Source of the DNA: DATJGR01 sp963780795
GTDB lineage: Bacteria > Pseudomonadota > Gammaproteobacteria > Pseudomonadales > Azotimanducaceae
DNA length: 64,000 nt
Reading direction: 5' to 3'
Assembly: GCA_963780795.1 (NCBI GenBank)
Contig: CAWADH010000008.1
Location: 496,001 to 560,000, forward strand
Made by a program: the position numbers and the translations under genes. This document shows, piece after piece, positions 33,737 to 42,801 of this stretch. The first letter of the stretch is position 1. Every line of letters starts with the position of its first letter. Under the pieces are notes generated by a model. It ran no database searches. It had not been told where the DNA came from and was given only the letters and a program-made list of their open reading frames with translations.

Positions 33737-35160
33737 TAGCCGTTATCCTCGCGGAAGGTGAATTTCACGACGACGCGCACCGGCACCGGCCGGCCGTCTT
33801 CCACTACGGGTTCGAAGCGCCAGCGGTTGATCGCGGAGATTGCGGTACCCTCGAAGATCGACGCCGACGAACTGCGCGGCTTCGCGTCGCGCACGTCGCC
33901 TTCTTCGGTGACGGTGAACTCGAGTTCGACCCAACCCTGCATGCCTTTCGCCTGCGCACCACGTGGGTATGTGGGCGCGACCTGTTTCTTCACTTTCAGT
34001 TCGCTGACCGCATACATTCGATCGAAGTGTCCGTCGCGGGCATTCTTCAAGCGCATCTGGTACGCGAGCTCCTGCTGCAGCTGCGCAATCTGCGACGAAT
34101 CGGCACCGGCCGTTTTCGCCTGCACCAGCAATGTGCCGGCCTCCTCCAGCGATCCGCCCGCCATCAGCGACCCCGCGCGGTCGAGCAGCGCATCGCGTAC
34201 CAGCGCGATCCCGCGTTGTGCCGCGGCGGAACCCGGATCGCGCGCAAGTACCGCGTTGAACAGATCGAATGCGTTGGGCACCGCGGGCGGCATCAACCGG
34301 TCGTTCTGCAACGCTTCGGAGGCGGCAACGAGATCGTTCTGTGCGCCGCGCTCGTCCGCGCTGCGTTTCGTCTGTTTCGACGACTTTTCGATGTCCGCGA
34401 TGCCTTGCGCGTCGGGATCGATCGCGCGCGCCGCTGCGGCGAACTTGGCCGCTTTGTCCGGGTCGCCCGCAAATGCCGCGGATTGCGCGTTCGCGACGAG
34501 CCGCTGCACGATCGATCGCATCCCCTGCGCTGCAACGGAATTGTTAGCATCCAGCGCGAGAATCGCGCGATATGAGTCGGCTGCGTTGTCGTCCTTCGGA
34601 CTGACCAGGTTGCCGCGCGAGAACTGCCCCAACGCCTTGGCCGTAAGGCTCTGAATTCGTTCGAGCCGGTTGGTACGCGTGCGCAGGTCGTGCGCGTGTG
34701 CATCGTCAGGCCTGACATTGAGGATCACTGCAACGTAAGCGCGCGCCGCATCCCAATCGTTCTGGAAGATCGCGCCTTCGGCCTGGTTCTCGAGATACGC
34801 GATCACGCGGTCGACGCCTTGCGCCGCATCCTTGTTGTCGGGTTCGGTTTCGAGCAACGAGCGATAATAGTTCAGCGCATTGTCGAACTCGGGTTCGATG
34901 ATTCTCCCTGCGGCGAACGCAATCTCCGCCTGTTCGAGCAGTGAGTTCGATGCGGGACGTTCGCGTTTTACCTCAGCAGCGGGCGTTACCTGCGATTCGC
35001 GGTCGAGCATCGCATCCGATGTAACGGATGCGTCCTGTTTGATGAATACCCAGGTCGCGAGTACACCGGCGATCACGACCGCAGACGCCGTACCGAAGCT
35101 CGCAGCGATATTGGATCCCGCCGGTTCACGTCCGAACAACTGAAGAGCTGTCATGGTCAT
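33736..35160 (-). CDS. TPR-containing energy transducer TonB-like protein
   Basis: 474 residues. A short cytoplasmic N-terminus and one membrane helix (about 22-40) are followed by a periplasmic region of repeated helices (about 70-370) that read like tetratricopeptide units ('ALNYYRSLLETEPDNKDAAQ', 'AADSYRAILALDANNSVAAQ', 'AFDLFNAVLARDPGSAAAQ'). A C-terminal TonB domain follows (about 385-474: 'PTYPRGAQAKGMQGWVELEF', 'AISAINRWRFEP'). The usual proline-rich spacer is replaced by the TPR array. The start overlaps the stop of the double-receiver gene by ATGA. No ExbB/ExbD genes are nearby. Confidence 0.85.
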   Translation of the reverse strand: MTMTALQLFGREPAGSNIAASFGTASAVVIAGVLATWVFIKQDASVTSDAMLDRESQVTPAAEVKRERPASNSLLEQAEIAFAAGRIIEPEFDNALNYYRSLLETEPDNKDAAQGVDRVIAYLENQAEGAIFQNDWDAARAYVAVILNVRPDDAHAHDLRTRTNRLERIQSLTAKALGQFSRGNLVSPKDDNAADSYRAILALDANNSVAAQGMRSIVQRLVANAQSAAFAGDPDKAAKFAAAARAIDPDAQGIADIEKSSKQTKRSADERGAQNDLVAASEALQNDRLMPPAVPNAFDLFNAVLARDPGSAAAQRGIALVRDALLDRAGSLMAGGSLEEAGTLLVQAKTAGADSSQIAQLQQELAYQMRLKNARDGHFDRMYAVSELKVKKQVAPTYPRGAQAKGMQGWVELEFTVTEEGDVRDAKPRSSSASIFEGTAISAINRWRFEPVVEDGRPVPVRVVVKFTFREDNG

Positions 35161-36338
35161 GCCACGCCGTTGAGTGTGAGGAAGCGGTCACGCAGCCGGC
35201 GAATGCGCCCGACTACCGTTCCGATCAGGCTTTCCGGCGCGATCTCGCGCTCCGGAACAGCGTGACGGCGGCGCATCGAGGGATCGGCGGAAAGTTCACG
35301 GTGTTTGATCACCGCCGATTCGACTGACAGACGACACTGGCCACTGTGCAGCGGCTTCAAGAGAAACCGGAAAATCTGCCCGAAGTTGATCAGATCGATC
35401 AGCAGCTGCGCGTCCGATCTGCTGCTCGCGACGATCGTGACCAGCTCCGGTACGTGACGCTTCAGCGTAGTCGTGAGCGTTCCGATCTGCTCTTCGCTCA
35501 CGCCGGTGTCGGTAACCATCACTCCGATTGGATGCGCTTCGAGCGCCGCGACGGCTGTCTCGAGCGATTGCACATGGTGCAGTCGGTGGCTGCCGTCCAA
35601 CGCGACTTCGAGCGCCCTGACCATTTCCAGGTCGCGAGTAAACACCAGCAGATCGACATCGTGGATGTCCGACTCGTTGCCTTTCTTGCCGCGCATATCG
35701 GGCCCGTGCGCGGCCGACTTGGGCGCAGGTCGGCGCAGAATCGGCATCAGCGGCGAGTTCGCTCGCTGTCCCTGCGGCACACTGAAACGCGGCGCCAACT
35801 GGGGTCGTCGTACCGGCGCCGCGTGAGGAGTGGCGGCGCTCTGATTCGAGTGAGCGACGTCGTTACGCGAGACAGCGGCTGGGCGAATTTCCGGCGACTT
35901 CGGTGCACCCTCAATTGCATTCGCGACGGGCTGTGGCGAATCGATCGCCGCTTCGCCCTGGGCGACCTCCGCAGCGAGTCCGATCGCTTCCTTCAGCTGT
36001 TCGCTCGGGCACGGCTTCGTCAGGTAACGGAATACTTCACCCTCGTTGATCGATGCCTCGATCGCCTGCAGATCTGCATACCCCGTCAGCAGGATACGCA
36101 TCGCACTGGGCGCGAGGCGCTTGACTGCCTTCAACACTTCGACCCCCGTCATACCGGGCATCCGCTGGTCGGAAACGATCACGTCCACGGCGTGATCGCG
36201 CAGCAGATCGATCGCTTCCTGACCGCTGTTGGCCAACAGCACTTCGTAATCTCGGCGGAACATCGCGCGCATCGACGTCAGCACACGGCGTTCGTCGTCT
36301 ACGAACAGCACGGTACCGCGCTTCAGAGCCGCTTCCAT
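35157..36338 (-). CDS. Response regulator with two receiver domains, second degenerate
   Basis: 393 residues. Receiver 1 (about 8-125) is complete: D14-D15-E, phospho-acceptor D57 in 'VIVSDQRMPG', T in 'LLTGY' and K in 'YLTKPC'. A linker of about 95 residues, rich in A, P and Q, follows. Receiver 2 (about 222-345) lacks the acidic pair ('DLLVFTRD') but keeps 'VMVTDTG' and 'FLLKP'. No DNA-binding, GGDEF, EAL or HD-GYP domain is present, so output must be through protein contacts. It lies one base after the kinase stop. Confidence 0.85.
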   Translation of the reverse strand: MEAALKRGTVLFVDDERRVLTSMRAMFRRDYEVLLANSGQEAIDLLRDHAVDVIVSDQRMPGMTGVEVLKAVKRLAPSAMRILLTGYADLQAIEASINEGEVFRYLTKPCPSEQLKEAIGLAAEVAQGEAAIDSPQPVANAIEGAPKSPEIRPAAVSRNDVAHSNQSAATPHAAPVRRPQLAPRFSVPQGQRANSPLMPILRRPAPKSAAHGPDMRGKKGNESDIHDVDLLVFTRDLEMVRALEVALDGSHRLHHVQSLETAVAALEAHPIGVMVTDTGVSEEQIGTLTTTLKRHVPELVTIVASSRSDAQLLIDLINFGQIFRFLLKPLHSGQCRLSVESAVIKHRELSADPSMRRRHAVPEREIAPESLIGTVVGRIRRLRDRFLTLNGVA

Positions 36339-36339
36339 T

Positions 36340-38262
36340 TCAGGCAGCCTCCGCGTCGCCGATCAGGTCGGGCTGGACTTCCGCTGCGCTAGTGCTCACC
36401 CCGCGATCGATGGGCAGACTGATCGTGATCGCGGTGCCCACGCCGACCTTCGAATCCACGGTGATCTTTCCGCCGTGCTCGTCGACGATGCGTCGCACGA
36501 TCGACAAGCCGAGACCTGTACCTTGGCCAACCGGTTTGGTGGTGAAGAACGGATCCATGATCTTGCTGAGGTTTTCCGGCGCGATGCCGCAACCGGTATC
36601 GCACACTTCAATGTCGACCCAACCTTCACGCGCCTTTGTGGTGATGGTCAGCGTGCCTTTGCCATCCATCGCCTGCACGGCATTGGTAACGAGGTTGATG
36701 AATATTTGATTGATTCGCGACGGCGCGCAGAGGATCGGCGGCACTTCGCCGAATCGCTGATCCACGGTCACGCCGTACTTCAGCAGGTTGCGCGTGATCA
36801 GCAGCGTCTTTTCGATTCCTTCGCGAACGTCGAAGCGGTCTTCCGCTGCACGGTCGAGGCGGCTGAAGTCCTTGAGGCTCTGCACGAGTTCGCTGATCTG
36901 ATTCAGTCCTTCCGTACTGTCTTGGGAAAGGTCGACGATCTCGTCGATGGTCTCGTTCAGCGCCGCAGGATCGACGTGATCAACGAGGCGCTTGAGCGCC
37001 GTCTGCACTTCCGGAGCCTGAATTCCAGCGGCATCGACCAGCCCGGCGAGGCGCGTTGTCTCGACGATGCACTCGCGCAGTTCATCGATGTTCTCGGAGA
37101 TCACCGTTGCATTGTTCAGAACGTAGAGCAGCGGCGTGTTGATTTCGTGCACGATGCCGGCAACCAGTTGACCGAGCGAAGACATCTTCTCGGCTTGTAC
37201 GAGTTGCACCTGCGACTCCTTCAGCTCTTCGTAGGCGCGCTCGAGGTCTTTCGTCCGCTCACTGACGCGCGCCTCGAGCGAAGTGTTGGCCACAGCGAGT
37301 TCTTCGTGCGATCGGTTCAACGCCCGGTAGCTGCGTTGCAGGCGCCAGCCGAAGTGCCCCAGCACCAGCAGCAACAGCACCGTATAGACGTTGAGGAGAA
37401 CGCGCGAGTCGTTCACTGTCGTCAGCCTGTACAACGTGTCGCGCGTGATCAATTCGCGCAGGTTCATGACCTGGCGCTGGAAACGGCCGCTGACGATGTC
37501 GGTGAGATTGGTTTCGACGGCGCGTCGGACCGGCACTACTGCGCGCATCGTTTCGACCAGGCCGAGGAACGACGCGCGATCATCCGGTGTGCGAATCTGC
37601 GATCCCGCCGCGAGACGGTCGGTGATCGCCTCGATCTGGCCCAGATCGGAATCGCTACCGCGATCGGCGCGTTCGATAACCTGCTGGGCAGCGCGAAAGA
37701 TCGAGTCCGCGAGCGACGGCGAACCCTGCTCGCGCAGATGCTTGACGAACGCGCGACTGTCGGTGATGAGCGCCTGGCGAGCTTTCAGATATTGCGTCTG
37801 ATTGTCGCGGAAGCCTTCGATCCGATCCGCTAACCGTGCCGCCGATTGATTCAGTTCTGCAACCTTGCGCAACAACGGTTCGGCTTGTGCACGCTCCGGG
37901 CTGCGCGCATCGATCGAGTTGAAGCCTGCCTCCGCGATCGTCCGTATGCGTGATAGCCCGTTTTCGTCGACCGGAAACAGCTCTCGCAAATCGTGGCCGA
38001 TCGATTCGACGCGCGAATGCAGATCGGCACCGAGCCTCTTCAACACCGCGTCACTGTCGGTCTGCAGGTTGCGCGCATTCAGCGCTTCCCGCTCGATCGC
38101 CGCAGCGATGTCGCGCAGTTGTCGGAGGTTTACATCGGCCTGCCGGCGTATCCCTTCGTCGGCCGTAGTCGACAAAAGCACCAGAATGCCCAGCAGGGCA
38201 ACGGCGAGCCCGGTCAACAGCACATTGGTCGCGAAACGTACCATGGCATCGTTCCTTCGCAA
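36340..38262 (-). CDS. Membrane sensor histidine kinase
   Basis: 640 residues. Membrane helices lie at about 10-30 and 288-305 and enclose a 250-residue helical periplasmic sensor. A coiled coil (about 312-358) leads to a HisKA domain with H372 in 'GIVHEINTPLLY'. The ATPase domain has the N-box 'INLVTNAVQAM', G1 'DTGCGIAPENL', and 'GTGLGLSIVRRIV'. ATG at 38244 (M7) is an alternative start. It heads the three-gene module with the double receiver and the TPR-TonB protein. A long insert between the H-box and the ATPase domain (about 385-470) is unusual and predicted helical. Confidence 0.9.
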   Translation of the reverse strand: MRRNDAMVRFATNVLLTGLAVALLGILVLLSTTADEGIRRQADVNLRQLRDIAAAIEREALNARNLQTDSDAVLKRLGADLHSRVESIGHDLRELFPVDENGLSRIRTIAEAGFNSIDARSPERAQAEPLLRKVAELNQSAARLADRIEGFRDNQTQYLKARQALITDSRAFVKHLREQGSPSLADSIFRAAQQVIERADRGSDSDLGQIEAITDRLAAGSQIRTPDDRASFLGLVETMRAVVPVRRAVETNLTDIVSGRFQRQVMNLRELITRDTLYRLTTVNDSRVLLNVYTVLLLLVLGHFGWRLQRSYRALNRSHEELAVANTSLEARVSERTKDLERAYEELKESQVQLVQAEKMSSLGQLVAGIVHEINTPLLYVLNNATVISENIDELRECIVETTRLAGLVDAAGIQAPEVQTALKRLVDHVDPAALNETIDEIVDLSQDSTEGLNQISELVQSLKDFSRLDRAAEDRFDVREGIEKTLLITRNLLKYGVTVDQRFGEVPPILCAPSRINQIFINLVTNAVQAMDGKGTLTITTKAREGWVDIEVCDTGCGIAPENLSKIMDPFFTTKPVGQGTGLGLSIVRRIVDEHGGKITVDSKVGVGTAITISLPIDRGVSTSAAEVQPDLIGDAEAA

Positions 38263-38469
38263 TCGTCCTTTTCGGATCCCCGGACCATGGCGTCCGGAGT
38301 CCGTACACGCACGCGCAGCAACCCGAGTCTATGTTCGATACCGCGATCCATCTGCGCGGTTAGCCACGCTGTTCAGGTGACCTGGCTCACAACCGCACAT
38401 CTAGTGCACGCAATTTGCGCATGTCGGGCTTGCGTGGACCCCAACCGAACCCGCACCTATGATGGCGCG

Positions 38470-39942
38470 ATGTCGCCGCCACGCCCCTCGACCACGCTGT
38501 TCGAAGACGCCATCGACGTGCCCGTGTGGCTCGAAAACGACCGCCCGACGCCGTATGCCGTGCGCGTGCGGCGCGACCGCGACATCGGCTCGCAACTGCA
38601 CTCGAGCAACATCGTCCAGCAGATTCGCGGCTGGTGGCGCGCGGTCGAACGCGGCCCGACGGATGCGGCGGGTGCCCGCCTGCACCGGATCCGCGGCCTC
38701 GTCACCGCAACCATGATCGTGCTCGGCGCGTCGTTCGGCGCCGGCGTCGCGTTGGCGGCCTTCCACTACGACGGTACGCGTCCGGTCAACGTCGTGACGC
38801 TGCTGGCAACGCTGGTGATCGCGCAACTTGCGCTGCTCATGCTGACGTTGCTGCTGATTCCGCGCGGTGTGCCGGGGCTGCGCGCCATCCAGGATCTGTT
38901 GGAAGCCGTGAATCCCGGCGCATGGGCCGCCGCGGTCTACCGCCGCATTGCCCGTCCGCAGCGCGACGTGGCGGCGCTCTTCGGCTGGCATCACGGCCGC
39001 GCTGCCGCGGCCGGTCGATTCGCAAAGTGGCAGACGTTGTTCTGGTCGCAGACCGCGGCCGTGGCCTTCAACGCGGCGGTCATCGGCACCGGTGTGGCGC
39101 TGGTGACGTTCACCGACCTCGCATTCGGCTGGAGCACCACGCTGCAGGCCGATCCGCACGTCATCGCGCGTTGGGTAGACGCGCTGTCACTGCCGTGGCG
39201 TACGTGGGCGCCGGCGGCCGTGCCGGACCTTTCGCTGATCGAACGCTCGCAGTTCTTCCGGCTCGATGGCGCGCGCGTACTCGGCCTCGGTGCATCACGC
39301 ACGCTGACCGGCTGGTGGGCGTTCACGATTCTATCGATCGTCACGTACGGTCTGTTGCCGCGGCTGGCGTTCTGGACGCTGTGCGTGGTGCGCTTGCGCG
39401 CCGCCACCCGCGCGCTGCTGCTCGAAGACCCGCGCGTGGCCGCACTGCTCGACCGGATGGCGACGCCGGCGATCGAAACCGCAGCGCCGGAACCGGAGGA
39501 CGCGCGATCCGCCGCCGCGCTGCCTCATGCATCGCACCCCGACGCGCTCGTTGGCACGGCGCGCGCGGTGATCTGGAGCGGCAGCATCGCACCGGCCACC
39601 ACCGACCCTCACGCGCGCCGGACGCTCGGCATCACATTGAACGACGTCGTCGAAGCCGGCGGCGGCCGTACGTTGGCGGAAGATCAGGCTGCGATCGATC
39701 GCGTGTGCCGCGGATACGCGGGCAGCGTCGTCATATTCACGCGCGCGTGGGAGCCGCCGCTGCTGGAGTTCCTCGACTTCGTCGCGGCGCTGCGGCGTGC
39801 ATTGGGTCCGGACGCATCGATCATCGTGTCGCCGGTGGCCGAGTCGACCGCAGGCGTCGAGCCGCAGCAACGCGACACGTGGACGCGCGCGATCGGCCGG
39901 CTCGCCGATCCGCACCTGTATCTCGAAACGGGTGCCGCATGA
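38470..39942 (+). CDS. DUF2868 family membrane protein
   Basis: 490 residues. It begins with a conserved soluble stretch ('NDRPTPYAVRVRRDRDIGSQ'), then has pairs of membrane helices (about 75-98, 105-130, 190-220, 275-305), and ends with a cytoplasmic region containing 'SGSIAP...' and 'VVIFTRAWEPPLLEFLDFV'. It overlaps the following GTPase gene by ATGA. DUF2868 and DUF3482 proteins are encoded together in many gammaproteobacteria, which supports both calls. The function of the pair is unknown; a GTPase-controlled membrane process is inferred. The 207 bases upstream are a divergent promoter region with the histidine kinase. Confidence 0.85.
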   Translation: MSPPRPSTTLFEDAIDVPVWLENDRPTPYAVRVRRDRDIGSQLHSSNIVQQIRGWWRAVERGPTDAAGARLHRIRGLVTATMIVLGASFGAGVALAAFHYDGTRPVNVVTLLATLVIAQLALLMLTLLLIPRGVPGLRAIQDLLEAVNPGAWAAAVYRRIARPQRDVAALFGWHHGRAAAAGRFAKWQTLFWSQTAAVAFNAAVIGTGVALVTFTDLAFGWSTTLQADPHVIARWVDALSLPWRTWAPAAVPDLSLIERSQFFRLDGARVLGLGASRTLTGWWAFTILSIVTYGLLPRLAFWTLCVVRLRAATRALLLEDPRVAALLDRMATPAIETAAPEPEDARSAAALPHASHPDALVGTARAVIWSGSIAPATTDPHARRTLGITLNDVVEAGGGRTLAEDQAAIDRVCRGYAGSVVIFTRAWEPPLLEFLDFVAALRRALGPDASIIVSPVAESTAGVEPQQRDTWTRAIGRLADPHLYLETGAA

Positions 39943-41324
39943 GCCTGCCGCGCTTCGCCATCGTCGGGCACCCCAATAAAGGAAAGAGCAGCATCGTCGC
40001 GACGCTGGCGGAAGACGACAGCGTCGCCATTTCGCCCGAGCCCGGTACGACACGGACCGCGCGCGCGTATCCCATGCGACTCGACGGCGTAACGCTCTAC
40101 GAGTTGATCGACACGCCCGGATTTCAGCGCGCCCGCGAAGTGCTCGCGTGGCTCAATGCCCACGACCGCGGCGCCGGCGCCCGCACGGAAGTCGTGCGCG
40201 AGTTCGTGGAACAGCACGATGGCATCGAACGTTTCCACGACGAATGCCAACTGTTGCAACCGATTCTCGACGGCGCCGGCATTCTATACGTGGTGGACGG
40301 CAGTCGGCCGTACGGCGCCGAGTACGAACCCGAAATGGAAGTGCTGCGCTGGACCGGCAGGCCGCGCATGGCGCTGATCAACATGATCGGCGCCGGCGAT
40401 CACGTGGACGAATGGCGCGCGGCGCTGTCGCAGTTCTTCTCGATCGTTCGCGTGTTCGACGCGATGCGCTCCGACTTCGAGCGGCGCATCGAACTGCTGC
40501 GCGCGTTCGGCGCGATCGACGAAACATGGCTCGCTCCGTTGAACAGCGCGGCCGATGCGCTCACCGCCGAACGGCAGCGGCGCAAAGCACGAGCCGCCGC
40601 CGAAATCGCCGATCTGCTGGCCGACGTATTGACCGCCAGCGAGACCGCGCCGCTGCCGGACGAACGACCAGACGCGGCCATAGAGACGGCGGTGCGCGCG
40701 CGCCTTCGTAAAACCGTTAGCCTGCGCGAACTGGCGGCGCGGCGCACCGTTCAGGAGATCTTTCATCATGCCGGCCTCGAGGCGCGCGAAGCCGCCGCCT
40801 CGTTCCTCACCGAGGATCTCTTCTCCGCGCGCAGCTTCAGCGTATTTGGTCTGTCGTCATCGCAACTGGCGATAACCGGGGCGGCCTCAGGCGCAGTAGC
40901 GGGCGGGCTCGTCGACGCCATGCTGGGCGGCGCGTCGCTGTTCCTCGGCGCCGGCATCGGCGCGCTGATCGGCGCCACCGGCGCGCTGGTCGGATCGGAC
41001 CGGCTCGCGAAAGTGCAGGTGCTTGGCCAGTCGCTCGGCGGTTACGAACTGCGGCTCGGGCCGATCACCGACCCGAATTTTCCGTGGGTGATGCTCGGCC
41101 GCGCATTGCTGCACGTGCGGCTCGTCGCCGAGCGCAATCACGCGCGGCGCGAAGCGCTGGTGCTCGACGCGGAGCGCGACGCACATCTTGCCGATGCGAT
41201 CGACGCCGCGCGGCGGCGCACGCTCGACGGCATCTTCCGCGCGCTGCGCAACGACGGATCGATCGAGCGCAGGCAACGCCAGCAGCTGATCGACGAAATT
41301 ACGGCGCTGATCGAGACGCCGTGA
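39939..41324 (+). CDS. GTPase with DUF3482 domain
   Basis: 461 residues. An Era-like G domain is at the N-terminus: G1 'GHPNKGKSS' (10-18), a conserved 'PGTTRTARAYPM' switch region, and G3 'DTPGFQ' near 58. G4 appears as 'INMIGAGDH' instead of the standard N-K-x-D, so base specificity may be altered. The C-terminal DUF3482 part contains a glycine/alanine-rich hydrophobic hairpin ('AITGAASGAVAGGLVDAMLG', 'GAGIGALIGATGALVG'), which suggests membrane insertion. Translationally coupled to the DUF2868 gene; eight bases before arfB. Confidence 0.88.
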   Translation: MSLPRFAIVGHPNKGKSSIVATLAEDDSVAISPEPGTTRTARAYPMRLDGVTLYELIDTPGFQRAREVLAWLNAHDRGAGARTEVVREFVEQHDGIERFHDECQLLQPILDGAGILYVVDGSRPYGAEYEPEMEVLRWTGRPRMALINMIGAGDHVDEWRAALSQFFSIVRVFDAMRSDFERRIELLRAFGAIDETWLAPLNSAADALTAERQRRKARAAAEIADLLADVLTASETAPLPDERPDAAIETAVRARLRKTVSLRELAARRTVQEIFHHAGLEAREAAASFLTEDLFSARSFSVFGLSSSQLAITGAASGAVAGGLVDAMLGGASLFLGAGIGALIGATGALVGSDRLAKVQVLGQSLGGYELRLGPITDPNFPWVMLGRALLHVRLVAERNHARREALVLDAERDAHLADAIDAARRRTLDGIFRALRNDGSIERRQRQQLIDEITALIETP

Positions 41325-41331
41325 GCTAGCC

Positions 41332-41757
41332 ATGGCCGTCATCCGTCTCACACCCGCCACCGAAGTACCCGCCGCATCGATCAGCGTGTCGTTCGTGCGC
41401 AGCACCGGTCCCGGCGGCCAGAACGTGAACAAGGTTTCGTCGGCGGTGGAACTGCGCTTCGATCTCGACGCGGCCGACCTACCGCTGGCCGTGCGTACGC
41501 GCCTCGAGCGGATCGTTGGCAGCAAACTGACGCAAGGCGGCGAAGTGATCATCTTCGCGCAACGTTTCCGCACTCAGAAAGCCAACCGGGAAGACGCGCT
41601 CGCGCGCCTCGCCGAGTTCGTCGAGCGGGCGGAACGCCAGCCGAAACGCCGCGTTGCCACCCGTCCCACGCTCGCCTCCAAGCGGCGGCGGCGCGAGACG
41701 AAAGGCTTGCGCGGTTCGATCAAGAAATTGCGCGGCCGGCCAGCGGCCGACGACTGA
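41332..41757 (+). CDS. arfB: Alternative ribosome-rescue factor ArfB (peptidyl-tRNA hydrolase, ICT1/YaeJ type)
   Basis: 141 residues. The catalytic GGQ is at 28-30 in 'RSTGPGGQNVNK', and the strongly basic C-terminal tail (about 105-136, many K and R) is the part that enters the empty mRNA channel of stalled ribosomes. The protein releases peptides from ribosomes on non-stop mRNAs. Length and layout match ArfB rather than full-size RF1/RF2. It follows the DUF3482 GTPase by eight bases, so cotranscription is likely, and converges with the SDR gene ending at 41765. Confidence 0.93.
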   Translation: MAVIRLTPATEVPAASISVSFVRSTGPGGQNVNKVSSAVELRFDLDAADLPLAVRTRLERIVGSKLTQGGEVIIFAQRFRTQKANREDALARLAEFVERAERQPKRRVATRPTLASKRRRRETKGLRGSIKKLRGRPAADD

Positions 41758-41764
41758 CGCGGGG

Positions 41765-42610
41765 CTACCAGGTGATCGCGCGCTGGATCACCGCGCCGAT
41801 CTGTTCCGGCTTCCACGGATCGAGCCCGCGCTTGTTGACGCCTTCGCTGACCAGCATCTTGTAGATGAACAGCTGGTTCTGGTTCACGCCGAACGTCTGA
41901 CCCGTGACGTTCGCGGCCTGATCGGACGCCAGATAGCAGACGACGGGCGCCATGAACTGCGGCCCCATTTCCTCTTCGGTGAAGCTCGACATACCCGGCA
42001 GATCCTTCGTCATGCGCGTGTACGCATTCGGTGCGATCGCATTCACGGTGATGCCTTTGCTCGCGAGTTCCATCGAGGCGATCCGCGTCAGCATGTGGAT
42101 GCCGGCTTTCGCCGCGCCGTAGTTCGCCTGGCCGAAGTTGCCGAGCAGTCCCGACGACGAACTGGTGTTGATGATGCGGCCGCCGCGCCCTTGCGCAACC
42201 ATCTGCCGCGCACCCGCCTGCAGACACGCGAACGTGCCGGTGAGGTGCACGTCGATCACCGCCTGCCATTCCTCCGGCGCCATCTTCAGCAACGTGCGGT
42301 CGCGCAGGATGCCCGCGTTGTTCACCAGAATGTCGACGCCGCCGAACTTGTCGACCGCCGTCTTCACGATCGCATCGGCGCCTTCGAAGCTCGCCACCGA
42401 GTGCGTGTCCGCTACCGCTTCACCGCCCGCTTTGCGGATTTCGTCCGCCACGGATTGCGCCGCGTTGCTCGAACCGCTGCCGTTCAACGCACCGCCGGTA
42501 TCGTTCACGACGACGCGCGCACCGTGTTCCGCAAGCAGCAGCGCGTGTGCGCGGCCGATGCCGGTGCCGCCGCCGGTGACGATCGCAACCTTGTCTTCGA
42601 GCAGTGCCAT
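41765..42610 (-). CDS. SDR family oxidoreductase, MFE-2/3-hydroxyacyl-CoA dehydrogenase-like
   Basis: 281 residues of classical SDR: T-G-G-G-T-G-I-G at residue 12, N-N-A-G-I near 94, S-S-S-S-G near 148 and Y-G-A-A-K near 162. The 'NDTGGALNGSGSSNAAQSVA' insert after strand 2 is typical of the dehydrogenase part of multifunctional enzyme type 2 (beta-oxidation) and its bacterial homologues. It probably oxidises a 3-hydroxyacyl-CoA. The start ATG at 42610 is preceded on its strand by GGGAGAGGAAC. Monocistronic. Confidence 0.88.
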   Translation of the reverse strand: MALLEDKVAIVTGGGTGIGRAHALLLAEHGARVVVNDTGGALNGSGSSNAAQSVADEIRKAGGEAVADTHSVASFEGADAIVKTAVDKFGGVDILVNNAGILRDRTLLKMAPEEWQAVIDVHLTGTFACLQAGARQMVAQGRGGRIINTSSSSGLLGNFGQANYGAAKAGIHMLTRIASMELASKGITVNAIAPNAYTRMTKDLPGMSSFTEEEMGPQFMAPVVCYLASDQAANVTGQTFGVNQNQLFIYKMLVSEGVNKRGLDPWKPEQIGAVIQRAITW

Positions 42611-42801
42611 GTTCCTCTCCCGTTCATTGGCCGAACCGCCACATTACGGGAGCGGCCGCGATTTGCGAACCACTTCGCACTTCGGTTCCGCGGCGGCGGG
42701 AGCGTTCCCCGAAACGTCTCGCACAGTGCCCACAACCCCGCAACACCACCGGACCGCACGCCACCTAGCATGCCGCGACGTTCGAAGATTGCAGGTCCCG
42801 C

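Noticed and set aside
38277..38305. Hairpin CCGGAC-N6-GTCCGG upstream of the histidine kinase
   Set aside because: Only six paired bases in GC-rich DNA; not distinguishable from chance.
38526..39938. Plus-strand frame continuing upstream from the DUF3482 GTPase
   Set aside because: The upstream part is out-of-frame DUF2868 coding sequence; the GTPase starts at ATG 39939 with the normal ATGA overlap.
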